DNA of 64,000 nt from Streptomyces sp. SirexAA-E (lineage in GTDB: Bacteria > Actinomycetota > Actinomycetes > Streptomycetales > Streptomycetaceae): NCBI RefSeq assembly GCF_000177195.2, contig NC_015953.1:5704001-5768000 (forward strand), written 5' to 3'. Positions 1 to 7,600 of the stretch are shown piece after piece. Each line of letters begins with the position of its first letter. Within the stretch, counting starts at the first letter, position 1. The notes under the pieces were generated by a model. It ran no database searches. It was not told where the DNA came from and saw only the letters and a program-made list of their open reading frames with translations. The position numbers were made by a program, and so were the translations under genes.

Positions 1-1
1 G

Positions 2-1003
2 CGCGCCTGGCAGGCGGGGATACCCGAGGACTCACCGGTCCTGCCGGTGCTCGGCTACCGGCCGACTGCCCTCTTCTCCGACGGAGCGGTCCACACGCGC
101 TACCGCGAGGCCGTCAACGACACCCTCGCCCTGCTCGAACCCCACCTGCTGAGGGCGTACGCCGCCCAGGCCGCACAGCAGTTCATCGCCACGTTCTCCG
201 CCACCGGCACGGGCGACCTCATCGCCCAGTACGCCCGCCTGCTGCCCCTGCGCGTCTTCAGCGCCTGCTTCGGGGTCGCCCCGCGGGACAGCGAACGGCT
301 GCTGCACGGCGTCGCGGGCATGATGGACTCCGCCGCGAACGCGGCCGCCGCCTACGCCGACCTCGTCGCCGTGGTCGCCGGCCTCGTCGCCGAGCGCCGG
401 GTCCGGCCCGGCCGGGACCTCACCACCTACCTGCTGGCGCACCCGGCGGGCCTGGACGACGACGAGGCCGTACGCCAGATCACCCTCATCATCAGCGCGG
501 GCCACGACCCGACGACCAACCTGATCGGCAACGCCCTGCTGCGCATGCTCAGCGACACCGGCTACGGCGGCTCCCTGCACGGCGGAGCCATGACGGCACG
601 TGAGGCCATCGACGAGGTGCTGTGGCGGGACCCGCCGCTGGCCAACATGGGCGCGCACTACCCACGGCACGACACCGAGTTCCACGGGGTCCCGCTGCGC
701 GCCGGCCAGCTCGTCCTGGTCTCCTTCGCCGCCGCCAACACCCAGTCCCTGCCCGCCGTGTCGGACCCCGCCGTCCGTTCCGGCGACGGGGCGCACCTGG
801 CCTGGTCGGCCGGGCCGCACCGGTGCCCCGCCAAGCAGCCCGCCCTGCTGATGGCGATGACCGCGATCGAACAGATCACCAGCCAGCTCTGCGACCTCGA
901 ACTGGCCGTCGACCCCTCCGAACTGATCTGGCGCCCGGGTCCCTTCCACCGCGCCCCGGCGCACCTCCCGGTGCGGTTCACCCCGCTCGACACCCACCCC
1001 TGA
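2..1003 (+). CDS. Cytochrome P450, 3' part (CYP157-like, no ExxR)
   Basis: Haem-thiolate monooxygenase cut by the left window edge; the frame is open from base 2, so the N-terminus is outside and about 333 residues are visible. I see the I-helix oxygen-binding segment AGHDPTT near bases 497-517 and the haem loop SAGPHRCPA with the ligand Cys codon at 824. The K-helix ExxR motif is absent: the expected place reads E-V-L-W at 614-625. From family knowledge, CYP157 enzymes at the end of Streptomyces conservons (sensor kinase, roadblock protein, DUF742 protein, small GTPase, P450) share this loss. A cvn operon just left of the window is therefore inferred, not seen. Substrate unknown. Confidence 0.88.
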   Translation, partial: RAWQAGIPEDSPVLPVLGYRPTALFSDGAVHTRYREAVNDTLALLEPHLLRAYAAQAAQQFIATFSATGTGDLIAQYARLLPLRVFSACFGVAPRDSERLLHGVAGMMDSAANAAAAYADLVAVVAGLVAERRVRPGRDLTTYLLAHPAGLDDDEAVRQITLIISAGHDPTTNLIGNALLRMLSDTGYGGSLHGGAMTAREAIDEVLWRDPPLANMGAHYPRHDTEFHGVPLRAGQLVLVSFAAANTQSLPAVSDPAVRSGDGAHLAWSAGPHRCPAKQPALLMAMTAIEQITSQLCDLELAVDPSELIWRPGPFHRAPAHLPVRFTPLDTHP

Positions 1004-1151
1004 GGCCCCCGCCGGTGCCGGACAGGAAGGCGCCGATCCCGTTCAGGCCCGTGTCGGTGGTACGCCGAACGGGTGAGGGACGAGAGAATTGCCCGATGAA
1101 CAGCGAGCGCAGCCGGCGCACAGCCAACCGGCATACGGACGGGGTGGTTCT

Positions 1152-1559
1152 GTGAGCAGGTACGACAGGTACGACAGGTACGACGCCACCGACGAACAGT
1201 GGGAAGGGCTCGCCCAGGTCGTACCGCTCCGGGGCCGCAACGAGTGGCCGTCCAGAGTGGACCACCGCACGGTCCCGGACCGCCAGGAGGCGGCCGAGCA
1301 GCGGCGGATGGTCGTGTTGAGGGTGCAGGTGTTCGCGGACGCCCGCGAGGTCGCCGAGTACCTGGTGGCGCAGATCCCGGTGCTGCTCGACCTGACGGGC
1401 GCCGAGAGCGATGTGGCCAAGCGGATCCTGGACTTCAGCAGCGGTGTGGTCTTCGGGCTCGGCAGCGGGATGCACCGAGTCGACCGCAACGTCTTCCTGC
1501 TGGCGCCGGTGGGCATGGAGGTCGAGGGGGTCACCGCGGCGGGCGTACCTCAATCGTAG
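1152..1559 (+). CDS. SepF-like cell division protein (SflB-like)
   Basis: Protein of 135 residues with a SepF/DUF552 fold. The C-terminal two thirds carry the signature VVLRVQVFADAREV, then PVLLDLTG and DFSSGVVFGLGSGMHRV. SepF proteins tether FtsZ to the membrane; Streptomyces has extra paralogues (SflA, SflB) that restrain FtsZ and dynamin localisation in sporulation, and this one lacks the usual N-terminal membrane-anchor helix, as those do. I chose GTG 1152 because the protein then begins SRYDRYDRYD and the conserved part follows at once; an upstream ATG at 1089 would add an unlikely basic stretch. Three perfect 9-bp repeats encode the RYD triplets. The SflB assignment is from memory of the family. 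Confidence 0.82.
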   Translation: MSRYDRYDRYDATDEQWEGLAQVVPLRGRNEWPSRVDHRTVPDRQEAAEQRRMVVLRVQVFADAREVAEYLVAQIPVLLDLTGAESDVAKRILDFSSGVVFGLGSGMHRVDRNVFLLAPVGMEVEGVTAAGVPQS

Positions 1560-1614
1560 GAAGGTCGTGCGGACGGAACGGTTCGCCGGTCACCGGCGTG
1601 CGTACGGTCCGCTC

Positions 1615-2829
1615 ATGACTGTGATCCCCACGGGGCGTTCGGCCCCGCTGCCGGCACCGCGCCCCTACGCGACGGCCCCGTCCACGGCCCCGGCGCCCCC
1701 ACCCGGGGGCGCGGCCCGTCCCGTCGTCAGTGAGCTGCGGCTCGGCTCCTTCGCGTCGCACCGGCGTACCGTCGTCCCGCTCGGCCCGTTCACGCTGCTC
1801 ACCGGCGCGAGCGGCAGCGGGAAGTCGACGGCCCTGTGCGGGTACGAGGCCCTGGCCCGGCTCGCCGCGGGCGACCCGCTGGAGGAGGTGTTCTCCGACC
1901 CGGCGGCCTGGGTGCCCGAACGGTCCGGTGCCGATGCCCAGGGGCGGCGGGGGTTCCGGCTCGGCTGCACCGTGGACGGTCCGGCCGGGCCGGTGACGCT
2001 CGAAGTGGCCGTCCAGGCCGAGCCGGTGCTCCGCGTCGTCGGCGAGCGGCTGTCGCGCCGCGGCGAGAGGCTGCTGGACACGGCGCTGCGCGATCCGCGC
2101 CGGTCCGTCGTGCAGGCCGCCTGGCACACGGCGGGCACGGTCGCCGTCACCCGGGCCCCCTTCCCCGACGACCGGCTCGCCACCGCGCTGCTTCCCCTGC
2201 GGCTGGCGGGCACCACCGAGGGTGAGCTGCGGGTGCTGGCGGCGGCGGAGCAGGTGGTGGTGGCTCTGCGGTCGGCCTTCGCCTGCGACCCTCTGCCGCG
2301 GGGGATGCGGGGCGCCGTGCCGGTCGGCGAGGGGCGGCTCACGTCGTCCTGCGACAACCTCGCCGATGTGCTCCACCGCACCCACAGCCAGTGCGCACAG
2401 CGGCACGCCCGGCTGGTGGCCACCGCCGACGCCGGGTGCGCCGGCCCGGTGACCGGGCTGGGCGTCGACTGCCGGGCGGACGGCACGGTGCTGGCCCGGG
2501 TCGTCCGCGGTCCCGGGCACAGCACGCCCCTCGGGCGGCTCGGCGACGGCGAACTGCGCTATCTCGCCCTCGCCCTGGTCCTGCTGACCGGCCCGCACGT
2601 GCTGGTGGTGGAACCGGCGGCGGAGGTGCCCGCGGCGATGCAGGCGCTGACGGTCCTGGCCGACGGGTTCGACCGGAGCATGGACGCCCGGCAGACGCGG
2701 GAGTTGCTGGCGCTGGCGGCCTCGATCTGCGCGGGTGGGCACATGCGGGTCCTGGGTACGGTCACGGAGGCCACCGCGGAGGCGGCCCGTGCGACCACCG
2801 GCGTCTCGGTGGTAGACCTGACACCGTGA
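1615..2829 (+). CDS. AAA/SMC-like ATP-binding protein
   Basis: Protein of 404 residues resembling the AAA_15/AAA_21 (RecF/OLD-like) ATPases. A Walker A GASGSGKST lies at residues 64-72 after a short Pro/Ala-rich N-terminus. An ABC-type signature-like segment LGDGELRYLALAL comes near residue 310 and a Walker B-like VLVVEP follows; only one acidic residue is present where a DE pair is usual. ATG 1615 is preferred over earlier in-frame starts, which would overlap the SepF-like gene. Its stop overlaps the GTG of the MazG-like gene (GTGA), implying translational coupling. The function is not established; ATPases of this class act in DNA repair or in phage defence. No nuclease domain is visible. 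Confidence 0.75.
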   Translation: MTVIPTGRSAPLPAPRPYATAPSTAPAPPPGGAARPVVSELRLGSFASHRRTVVPLGPFTLLTGASGSGKSTALCGYEALARLAAGDPLEEVFSDPAAWVPERSGADAQGRRGFRLGCTVDGPAGPVTLEVAVQAEPVLRVVGERLSRRGERLLDTALRDPRRSVVQAAWHTAGTVAVTRAPFPDDRLATALLPLRLAGTTEGELRVLAAAEQVVVALRSAFACDPLPRGMRGAVPVGEGRLTSSCDNLADVLHRTHSQCAQRHARLVATADAGCAGPVTGLGVDCRADGTVLARVVRGPGHSTPLGRLGDGELRYLALALVLLTGPHVLVVEPAAEVPAAMQALTVLADGFDRSMDARQTRELLALAASICAGGHMRVLGTVTEATAEAARATTGVSVVDLTP

Positions 2830-3197
2830 CGGATCATGGCGCGGGACGGGAAGTGACGGAACTGCGTCGGAGGCTGGCCGACTTCGCGGCGGCCCGGGAC
2901 TGGGGCCGGTACCACACGCCCAAGAACCTGGCGGCCGCGCTGAGCGTGGAGGCATCCGAACTCCTGGAGATCTTCCAGTGGCTGACCCCCGAGCAGTCGG
3001 CGCGGGTGATGGAGGACGCCGGTACGGCGCACCGGGTCGAGGACGAGGTGGCGGACGTCCTGGCGTATCTGCTGCAGTTCTGCGAGGTGCTCGGCATCGA
3101 TCCGCTGGCGGCGCTGGCCGCCAAGATCGAGCGGAACGAGACGCGTTTTCCCGTACCGGACCCCACAGCTTCCCCACATCGTCACTCTTCGGAGTGA
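2826..3197 (+). CDS. MazG-like nucleotide pyrophosphohydrolase
   Basis: All-alpha NTP pyrophosphohydrolase of 123 residues. The metal-binding acids are visible as ASELLEIFQW around residues 42-51 and EDEVADVLAYLL around 73-84, the ExxE and ExxD pattern of the MazG/RS21-C6 family. These enzymes hydrolyse (d)NTPs to NMP and pyrophosphate and remove non-canonical nucleotides. GTG 2826 overlaps the stop of the ATPase upstream by four bases, so the two are probably co-translated. A second GTG, nine codons in, is an alternative start. The coupling to a RecF/OLD-like ATPase suggests a shared DNA or nucleotide-pool role, which is inference. Confidence 0.85.
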   Translation: MTDHGAGREVTELRRRLADFAAARDWGRYHTPKNLAAALSVEASELLEIFQWLTPEQSARVMEDAGTAHRVEDEVADVLAYLLQFCEVLGIDPLAALAAKIERNETRFPVPDPTASPHRHSSE

Positions 3198-3202
3198 TCG
3201 AC

Positions 3203-3280
3203 TTATCCACAATCAGCTCCCTGTCCACAGATTACCGATTTCCTCTGGCTTTCCGGTGGCGCGCAGCTCACTGTGGGTAA
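3203..3280. other. Cluster of three DnaA-box-like 9-mers
   Basis: The gap after the MazG-like gene holds TTATCCACA (3203-3211, a perfect DnaA box), CTGTCCACA (3221-3229, one mismatch to the Streptomyces-preferred TTGTCCACA) and, on the other strand, TTACCCACA (3272-3280, one mismatch). The region between is AT-richer than its surroundings. Too few boxes for a chromosomal origin; possibly DnaA regulation or titration. Confidence 0.5.
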
Positions 3281-3356
3281 TGAAAGAAGTGAGCGGGGTT
3301 CCCGGCGCGTTCGGCGGCGGGGATCGCGCGGACGGCGGAGGCGACGGGGGAATCAC

Positions 3357-3938
3357 ATGGAAGCGGAGCGGCTGATCGAGGCGGGCAGGCGAGCCCTCGC
3401 GGGGAGCCGGGGGGCTCCCGCCGTCATGGCGGAGGCGTGGCAGGCCCAGGCTCTCGCCCGGACGATCGGAGGCCGACTGGCGCGCTGCGGGCCGGCGGAG
3501 GTGCGGGCCGAGGCGCGCGAGCTCGGTGAGATCGGCGTGCCGGGCACCATGGCGATCGACCACCCGGTGGTTCCGGCTGGCGAGGTGCGGGCGTCCCTCC
3601 TCACCGAAGTCGTCGACGCCCGGGCGGCATTGACGGCGCTGGGGTGCCTTCTCGGTGAGGTGGGGATCGCACTCGTGGGCATCGCCTGCGACACGGAGGA
3701 CGGGCTGTACTGGCAGTGCATCGAGGCGATAGACGCGGTCGACGAGTCGGTGGACCGGGTGCACGGCATGCTGCGACGGCTCGCGGAGCTGCCCCCCGAC
3801 CACGGGTTCGAGTCGGCGCACGCACACGAGCAGGACTGCGAGGACGGCCCCTGCCGTGAGCGGGAGCAGGGGCATGAGCGTGCCGGTCCCGGCGAGGCGC
3901 TCCGGGGCCGGGCGGAGTCGTGGCCGGTCACCTCATGA
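3357..3938 (+). CDS. Uncharacterised Streptomyces protein (possibly DUF6099)
   Basis: Protein of 193 residues without transmembrane segments, signal peptide or catalytic motif that I recognise. The first 140 residues are helical and rich in Ala, Arg and Glu (starting MEAERLIEAGRRAL); the last 50 are a polar tail rich in Glu, His and Arg with two cysteines (DCEDGPC). From memory it resembles the actinobacterial family DUF6099, which a profile search would have to confirm. ATG 3357 is preceded by GACGGGGG at a good distance, so the Arg-rich 28-residue extension from 3273 is unlikely to be translated. The DnaA-box-like cluster lies 80-150 bases upstream and may belong to its control region. Confidence 0.6.
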   Translation: MEAERLIEAGRRALAGSRGAPAVMAEAWQAQALARTIGGRLARCGPAEVRAEARELGEIGVPGTMAIDHPVVPAGEVRASLLTEVVDARAALTALGCLLGEVGIALVGIACDTEDGLYWQCIEAIDAVDESVDRVHGMLRRLAELPPDHGFESAHAHEQDCEDGPCREREQGHERAGPGEALRGRAESWPVTS

Positions 3939-4059
3939 GCCGGGCGGCCCGGGGCCGCCCCGCCCACCGCCACGACGGAGGAGGGAACCCGCCGCCACGA
4001 CGGACGAGGGAAGGAGGGGAGGGGGCCGGTCGGCGGTTTCGAAGGTGCAGGATGGAGGC

Positions 4060-4983
4060 ATGGATCTTCGAATCTTCACCGAGCCCCAGCAAGGGGCGAG
4101 CTACGACACCCTGCTCAGCGTGGCCAAGGCCACCGAGGACCTCGGCTTCGACGCCTTCTACCGGTCCGACCACTATCTCCGCATGGGCTCCGGCGACGGA
4201 CTGCCCGGCCCCACCGACGCGTGGATCACCCTCGCGGGGCTGGCCCGCGAGACCAAGCGCATCCGTCTCGGCACCCTGATGACGGCTGGCACGTTCCGTC
4301 TGCCCGGCGTCCTGGCCATCCAGGTGGCCCAGGTCGACCAGATGTCCGGCGGCCGGGTCGAGCTGGGCCTGGGCGCGGGCTGGTTCGAGGAGGAGCACAA
4401 GGCGTACGGCATCCCGTTCCCGAAGGAGAAGTTCGGGCGGCTGGAGGAGCAGCTGGCCATCGTCACGGGCCTGTGGGGGACCGAGGTCGGCAAGACCTTC
4501 AGCTACGACGGCGCGTTCTACCAGCTCACCGACTCGCCCGCGCTGCCCAAGCCGGCCCAGCCCAAGGTGCCGATCCTGATCGGCGGACACGGTGCCGTCC
4601 GCACCCCGCGGCTCGCCGCGCAGTACGCGGACGAGTTCAACATCCCCTTCGCTTCCCTCGAGGACAGCGAGAAGCAGTTCGGCCGGGTCAAGGACGCGGC
4701 CAAGGCTGCCGGCCGCGCGCCGGACGACCTGGTGTACTCCAACGCCCTGGTGGTCTGCGTCGGGAGGAACGACGAGGAGGTGGCACGCCGTGCGTCCGCC
4801 ATCGGCCGTGAGGTCGAGGACCTCCGGGCGAACGGACTCGCCGGCTCGCCCGCCGAGGTGGTCGACAAGATCGGCCGGTACGCCGCCATCGGATCGTCCC
4901 GGATCTACCTCCAGGTCCTGGACCTGGACGACCTGGACCACCTGGAACTGATCTCCTCGCAGGTCCAGTCGCAGCTGAGCTGA
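4060..4983 (+). CDS. LLM-class F420-dependent oxidoreductase
   Basis: Luciferase-like TIM-barrel enzyme of 307 residues, predicted cytoplasmic and dependent on F420 (or FMN). Seen: DLRIFTEPQQG at the start, DAFYRSDHYL near residues 30-40, SGGRVELGLGAGW near 95-107 and VPILIGGHG near 170, all typical of the TIGR03560-like group. ATG 4060 is preceded by CAGGAT at 4048-4053 with six bases between. That is the spacing for transcription starting at the A of ATG, while GGAGG lies only one base from the start codon, too near to be a Shine-Dalgarno site; a leaderless message is therefore likely. GTG 4045 is an alternative. Substrate unknown. Confidence 0.85.
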   Translation: MDLRIFTEPQQGASYDTLLSVAKATEDLGFDAFYRSDHYLRMGSGDGLPGPTDAWITLAGLARETKRIRLGTLMTAGTFRLPGVLAIQVAQVDQMSGGRVELGLGAGWFEEEHKAYGIPFPKEKFGRLEEQLAIVTGLWGTEVGKTFSYDGAFYQLTDSPALPKPAQPKVPILIGGHGAVRTPRLAAQYADEFNIPFASLEDSEKQFGRVKDAAKAAGRAPDDLVYSNALVVCVGRNDEEVARRASAIGREVEDLRANGLAGSPAEVVDKIGRYAAIGSSRIYLQVLDLDDLDHLELISSQVQSQLS

Positions 4984-5026
4984 GCGTCGCCCGGCTCCGG
5001 CTCCGGGTGAGCCGAGCCGGTCGTCA

Positions 5027-5059
5027 CCGGTCCGGGCCCCGGCAGGGCGCCCGGACCGG
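5027..5059 (+). terminator. Hairpin after the LLM oxidoreductase
   Basis: Perfect 11-bp inverted repeat (CCGGTCCGGGC, 5027-5037, and its complement, 5049-5059) with an 11-base loop, about 45 bases after the oxidoreductase stop. There is no T-run, as is common for Streptomyces terminators. Confidence 0.5.
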
Positions 5060-5103
5060 GACCCGGACCGTTCACAGAAGCCTCAGGGGAAGGAGCGGCA
5101 GCT

Positions 5104-6030
5104 GTGCGTGCCGACCGGATTCCGGCGCGTACGCTCCCCGGCGTACTGGCCGCAGGGGAGACCCTCGTGCTGGACGGCGGCCTCTCCAACCAGTTGCGGG
5201 CGCAGGGGTGCGACCTGTCCGACGCGCTGTGGTCGGCCCGGCTGCTGGCGGACGCGCCCCAGCAGATCGAGGCCGCCCACGCCGCGTACGTCCGGGCCGG
5301 TGCCCAGGTGCTCATCACCGCCAGCTACCAGGCCACGTTCGATGGGTTCGAGCGGCGCGGCATCGGGCGGGAGGGGGCGGCGGAGCTGATGGCCGGCAGC
5401 GTGGAGCTGGCCCGCCGTGCCGCCGGGCGGAGCGGCAGAGAGGTGTGGGTCGCCGCGTCCGTCGGGCCGTACGGGGCGATGCTCGCCGACGGCAGCGAAT
5501 ACCGCGGCCGCTACGGTCTGACGGTCCGGGAGCTGGAGCGCTTCCACCGCCCCAGGATCGAGGCGCTGGCCGAGGCGGCCCCCGACGCGCTGGCGCTGGA
5601 GACGGTGCCGGACACCGACGAGGCCGAGGCGATGCTCGGGGCCGTGCGGGGCTGCGGGCTGCCGGTCTGGCTCTCGTACACGGTGGCGGGGGAGCGTACC
5701 CGGGCCGGTCAGCCGCTGGCCGACGCCTTCGCTCTGGCGGCGGGCGAGGACCAGGTGGTGGCCGTAGGGGTCAACTGCTGCGATCCGGCTGACGCGGACC
5801 GCGCGGTGGAGGTGGCGGCCGCCGTGACCGGGAAACCGGTCGTGGTCTACCCCAACAGCGGCGAGATCTGGGACGCGGCGGCCCGGGGGTGGGCCGGGCA
5901 GGGCACCTTCGACGCGGCCCGGGCCGGCGGCTGGCGGCGGGCGGGGGCCCGGCTGGTCGGAGGCTGCTGCCGGGTGGGGCCGTCCGGCATCAGCGGGCTG
6001 GCCGCCGCACTGGCTTCGTCGGGACCGTGA
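5104..6030 (+). CDS. mmuM: Homocysteine S-methyltransferase
   Basis: Zinc-dependent methyltransferase of 308 residues that makes methionine from homocysteine, usually using S-methylmethionine or S-adenosylmethionine. Seen: LDGGLSNQL near residue 22, the first zinc cysteine in GVNCC near residue 220 and the Cys-Cys pair in GGCCRVGP near residue 288, which together form the three-thiolate site. Length agrees with E. coli MmuM (310). GTG 5104 follows GGGGAAGGAGCGG, a good ribosome site. It stands alone between a hairpin and hen1. Confidence 0.9.
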   Translation: MRADRIPARTLPGVLAAGETLVLDGGLSNQLRAQGCDLSDALWSARLLADAPQQIEAAHAAYVRAGAQVLITASYQATFDGFERRGIGREGAAELMAGSVELARRAAGRSGREVWVAASVGPYGAMLADGSEYRGRYGLTVRELERFHRPRIEALAEAAPDALALETVPDTDEAEAMLGAVRGCGLPVWLSYTVAGERTRAGQPLADAFALAAGEDQVVAVGVNCCDPADADRAVEVAAAVTGKPVVVYPNSGEIWDAAARGWAGQGTFDAARAGGWRRAGARLVGGCCRVGPSGISGLAAALASSGP

Positions 6031-6073
6031 AAATGCCTGGTGGGGGACGGGACGGAAGACCATACTCGGACGC

Positions 6074-7600
6074 GTGTTCCTGACGATCAGCACGACCGGC
6101 AGCCCTGAACGCCCCGCCACCGATCTCGGATTCCTGCTGCACAAGCACCCCGGGAAGGCGCAGGCGTTCTCCACCTCGCACGGCACCGCGCACGTCTTCT
6201 ACCCGGAGGCGTCCGAAGAGCGGTGCACGGCCGCGCTGCTCCTCGAAGTGGATCCCGTGGCGCTCGTGCGGCGCGGCAAGGGCAAGGGCCGGGGCGGCGC
6301 CCCGGACGCGGCGCTCGCGCAGTACGTCAACGACCGTCCGTACGCCGCGTCCTCGCTGCTTTCGGTCGCCATGGCCGCGGTCTTCAAGTCCGCGCTCAAC
6401 GGGGTCTGCCGGGCCCTGCCGGACCGGGTCCAGGAGTCGTTGCCGCTGCGAGTGGAGGTGCCCGCCCTCCCGGCCCGCGGCGGGGTCGAGCTGGCCCGGG
6501 GGCTCTTCGGGCCGCTGGGATGGGCCCGGGTGGATGCCGTGGCCGTACCGCTGGACGAGCGGTTCCCCCAGTGGGGCGACTCGCGTTATGTACGGCTCGT
6601 GCTGGAGGGGGAGATGAGGCTCGTGGACGCGCTCCGTCAGCTGTACGTGCTCCTGCCGGTGCTCGACGACGCCAAGCACTACTGGGTCGCGCCCGACGAG
6701 GTGGACAAGCTGCTGCGGGCCGGCGAGGGCTGGCTGGCCGGCCACCCCGAGCAGAAGCTCATCACCAGCCGCTACCTCTCCCGGCGCTGGGGCCTGACCC
6801 GGCAGGCGATGGAGCGGCTCGAACTGGTGCGGCTGGCCGAGTCCGACGACCTGGAGGTGGAGAGCCTCGACAACGCGGTGGACGAGACCACCGACACGGA
6901 GGAGAGGCCGGTACCGCTGGCCGAGCGGCGCCGTGAGGCGATCCTGACGGCGCTGCGCTCCGCCGGGGCCGCCCGGGTGCTGGACCTCGGCTGCGGACAG
7001 GGCCAGTTGGTGCAGGCGCTGCTCAAGGACGCGCGCTTCACGGAGATCGTCGGGGTCGATGTGTCGATGCGCGCCCTGACCGTCGCCGCGCGCCGGCTGA
7101 AGCTCGACAGGATGGGGGAGCGCCAGGCCGGCCGTGTCACGCTCCGCCAGGGTTCGCTCTCCTACACCGACCGTCAGCTCAAGGGGTACGACGCTGCGGT
7201 GCTCAGCGAGGTGATCGAGCACCTCGACCTGGAGCGGCTGCCCGCCCTGGAGTACGCCGTGTTCGGTGCCGCCCGCCCCCGGACGGTCCTGGTGACCACC
7301 CCGAACGTCGAGTACAACGTCCGCTGGGAGACGCTTCCGGCCGGACACGTCCGCCACGGTGACCACCGCTTCGAATGGACCCGGGCGGAGTTCGGCGCCT
7401 GGGCACGGCAGGTGGCCGGCCGCCACGGCTACGAGGTGGACTTCCTCCCGGTCGGCCCCGACGACCCGGAGGTGGGGCCGCCCACGCAGATGGCCGTGTT
7501 CACGACGGCTGCGGCGGACACCGAGAAGACGCACGGGAAGACGCACGGCAGGACGGACCGGGAGTCCGGCGAGAAGACGAAGGAGGCGAAGGCGGCATGA
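6074..7600 (+). CDS. hen1: Hen1, 3'-terminal RNA ribose 2'-O-methyltransferase
   Basis: Bacterial Hen1 of 508 residues. The N-terminal half (about 1-250) is the Hen1-N domain, which in studied systems is needed to activate the Pnkp ligase. The C-terminal half is a SAM methyltransferase: VLDLGCGQGQ near residue 302, then the metal/substrate motifs EVIEHL near 378, TPNVEYN near 413 and RHGDHRFEW near 425. It methylates the 2'-OH of the 3' end at an RNA break before ligation, so the repaired RNA resists being cut again. The Lys/Thr/Glu-rich last 30 residues are extra to the core. GTG 6074 is seven bases after CATACT (6061-6066), so the message may be leaderless. Its stop overlaps the pnkp start (ATGA). 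Confidence 0.95.
   Translation: MFLTISTTGSPERPATDLGFLLHKHPGKAQAFSTSHGTAHVFYPEASEERCTAALLLEVDPVALVRRGKGKGRGGAPDAALAQYVNDRPYAASSLLSVAMAAVFKSALNGVCRALPDRVQESLPLRVEVPALPARGGVELARGLFGPLGWARVDAVAVPLDERFPQWGDSRYVRLVLEGEMRLVDALRQLYVLLPVLDDAKHYWVAPDEVDKLLRAGEGWLAGHPEQKLITSRYLSRRWGLTRQAMERLELVRLAESDDLEVESLDNAVDETTDTEERPVPLAERRREAILTALRSAGAARVLDLGCGQGQLVQALLKDARFTEIVGVDVSMRALTVAARRLKLDRMGERQAGRVTLRQGSLSYTDRQLKGYDAAVLSEVIEHLDLERLPALEYAVFGAARPRTVLVTTPNVEYNVRWETLPAGHVRHGDHRFEWTRAEFGAWARQVAGRHGYEVDFLPVGPDDPEVGPPTQMAVFTTAAADTEKTHGKTHGRTDRESGEKTKEAKAA

Noticed and set aside
3203..3280. Chromosomal or plasmid replication origin
   Set aside because: Only three DnaA-like boxes, no dnaA/dnaN nearby and no AT-rich unwinding region; Streptomyces oriC has about twenty boxes.
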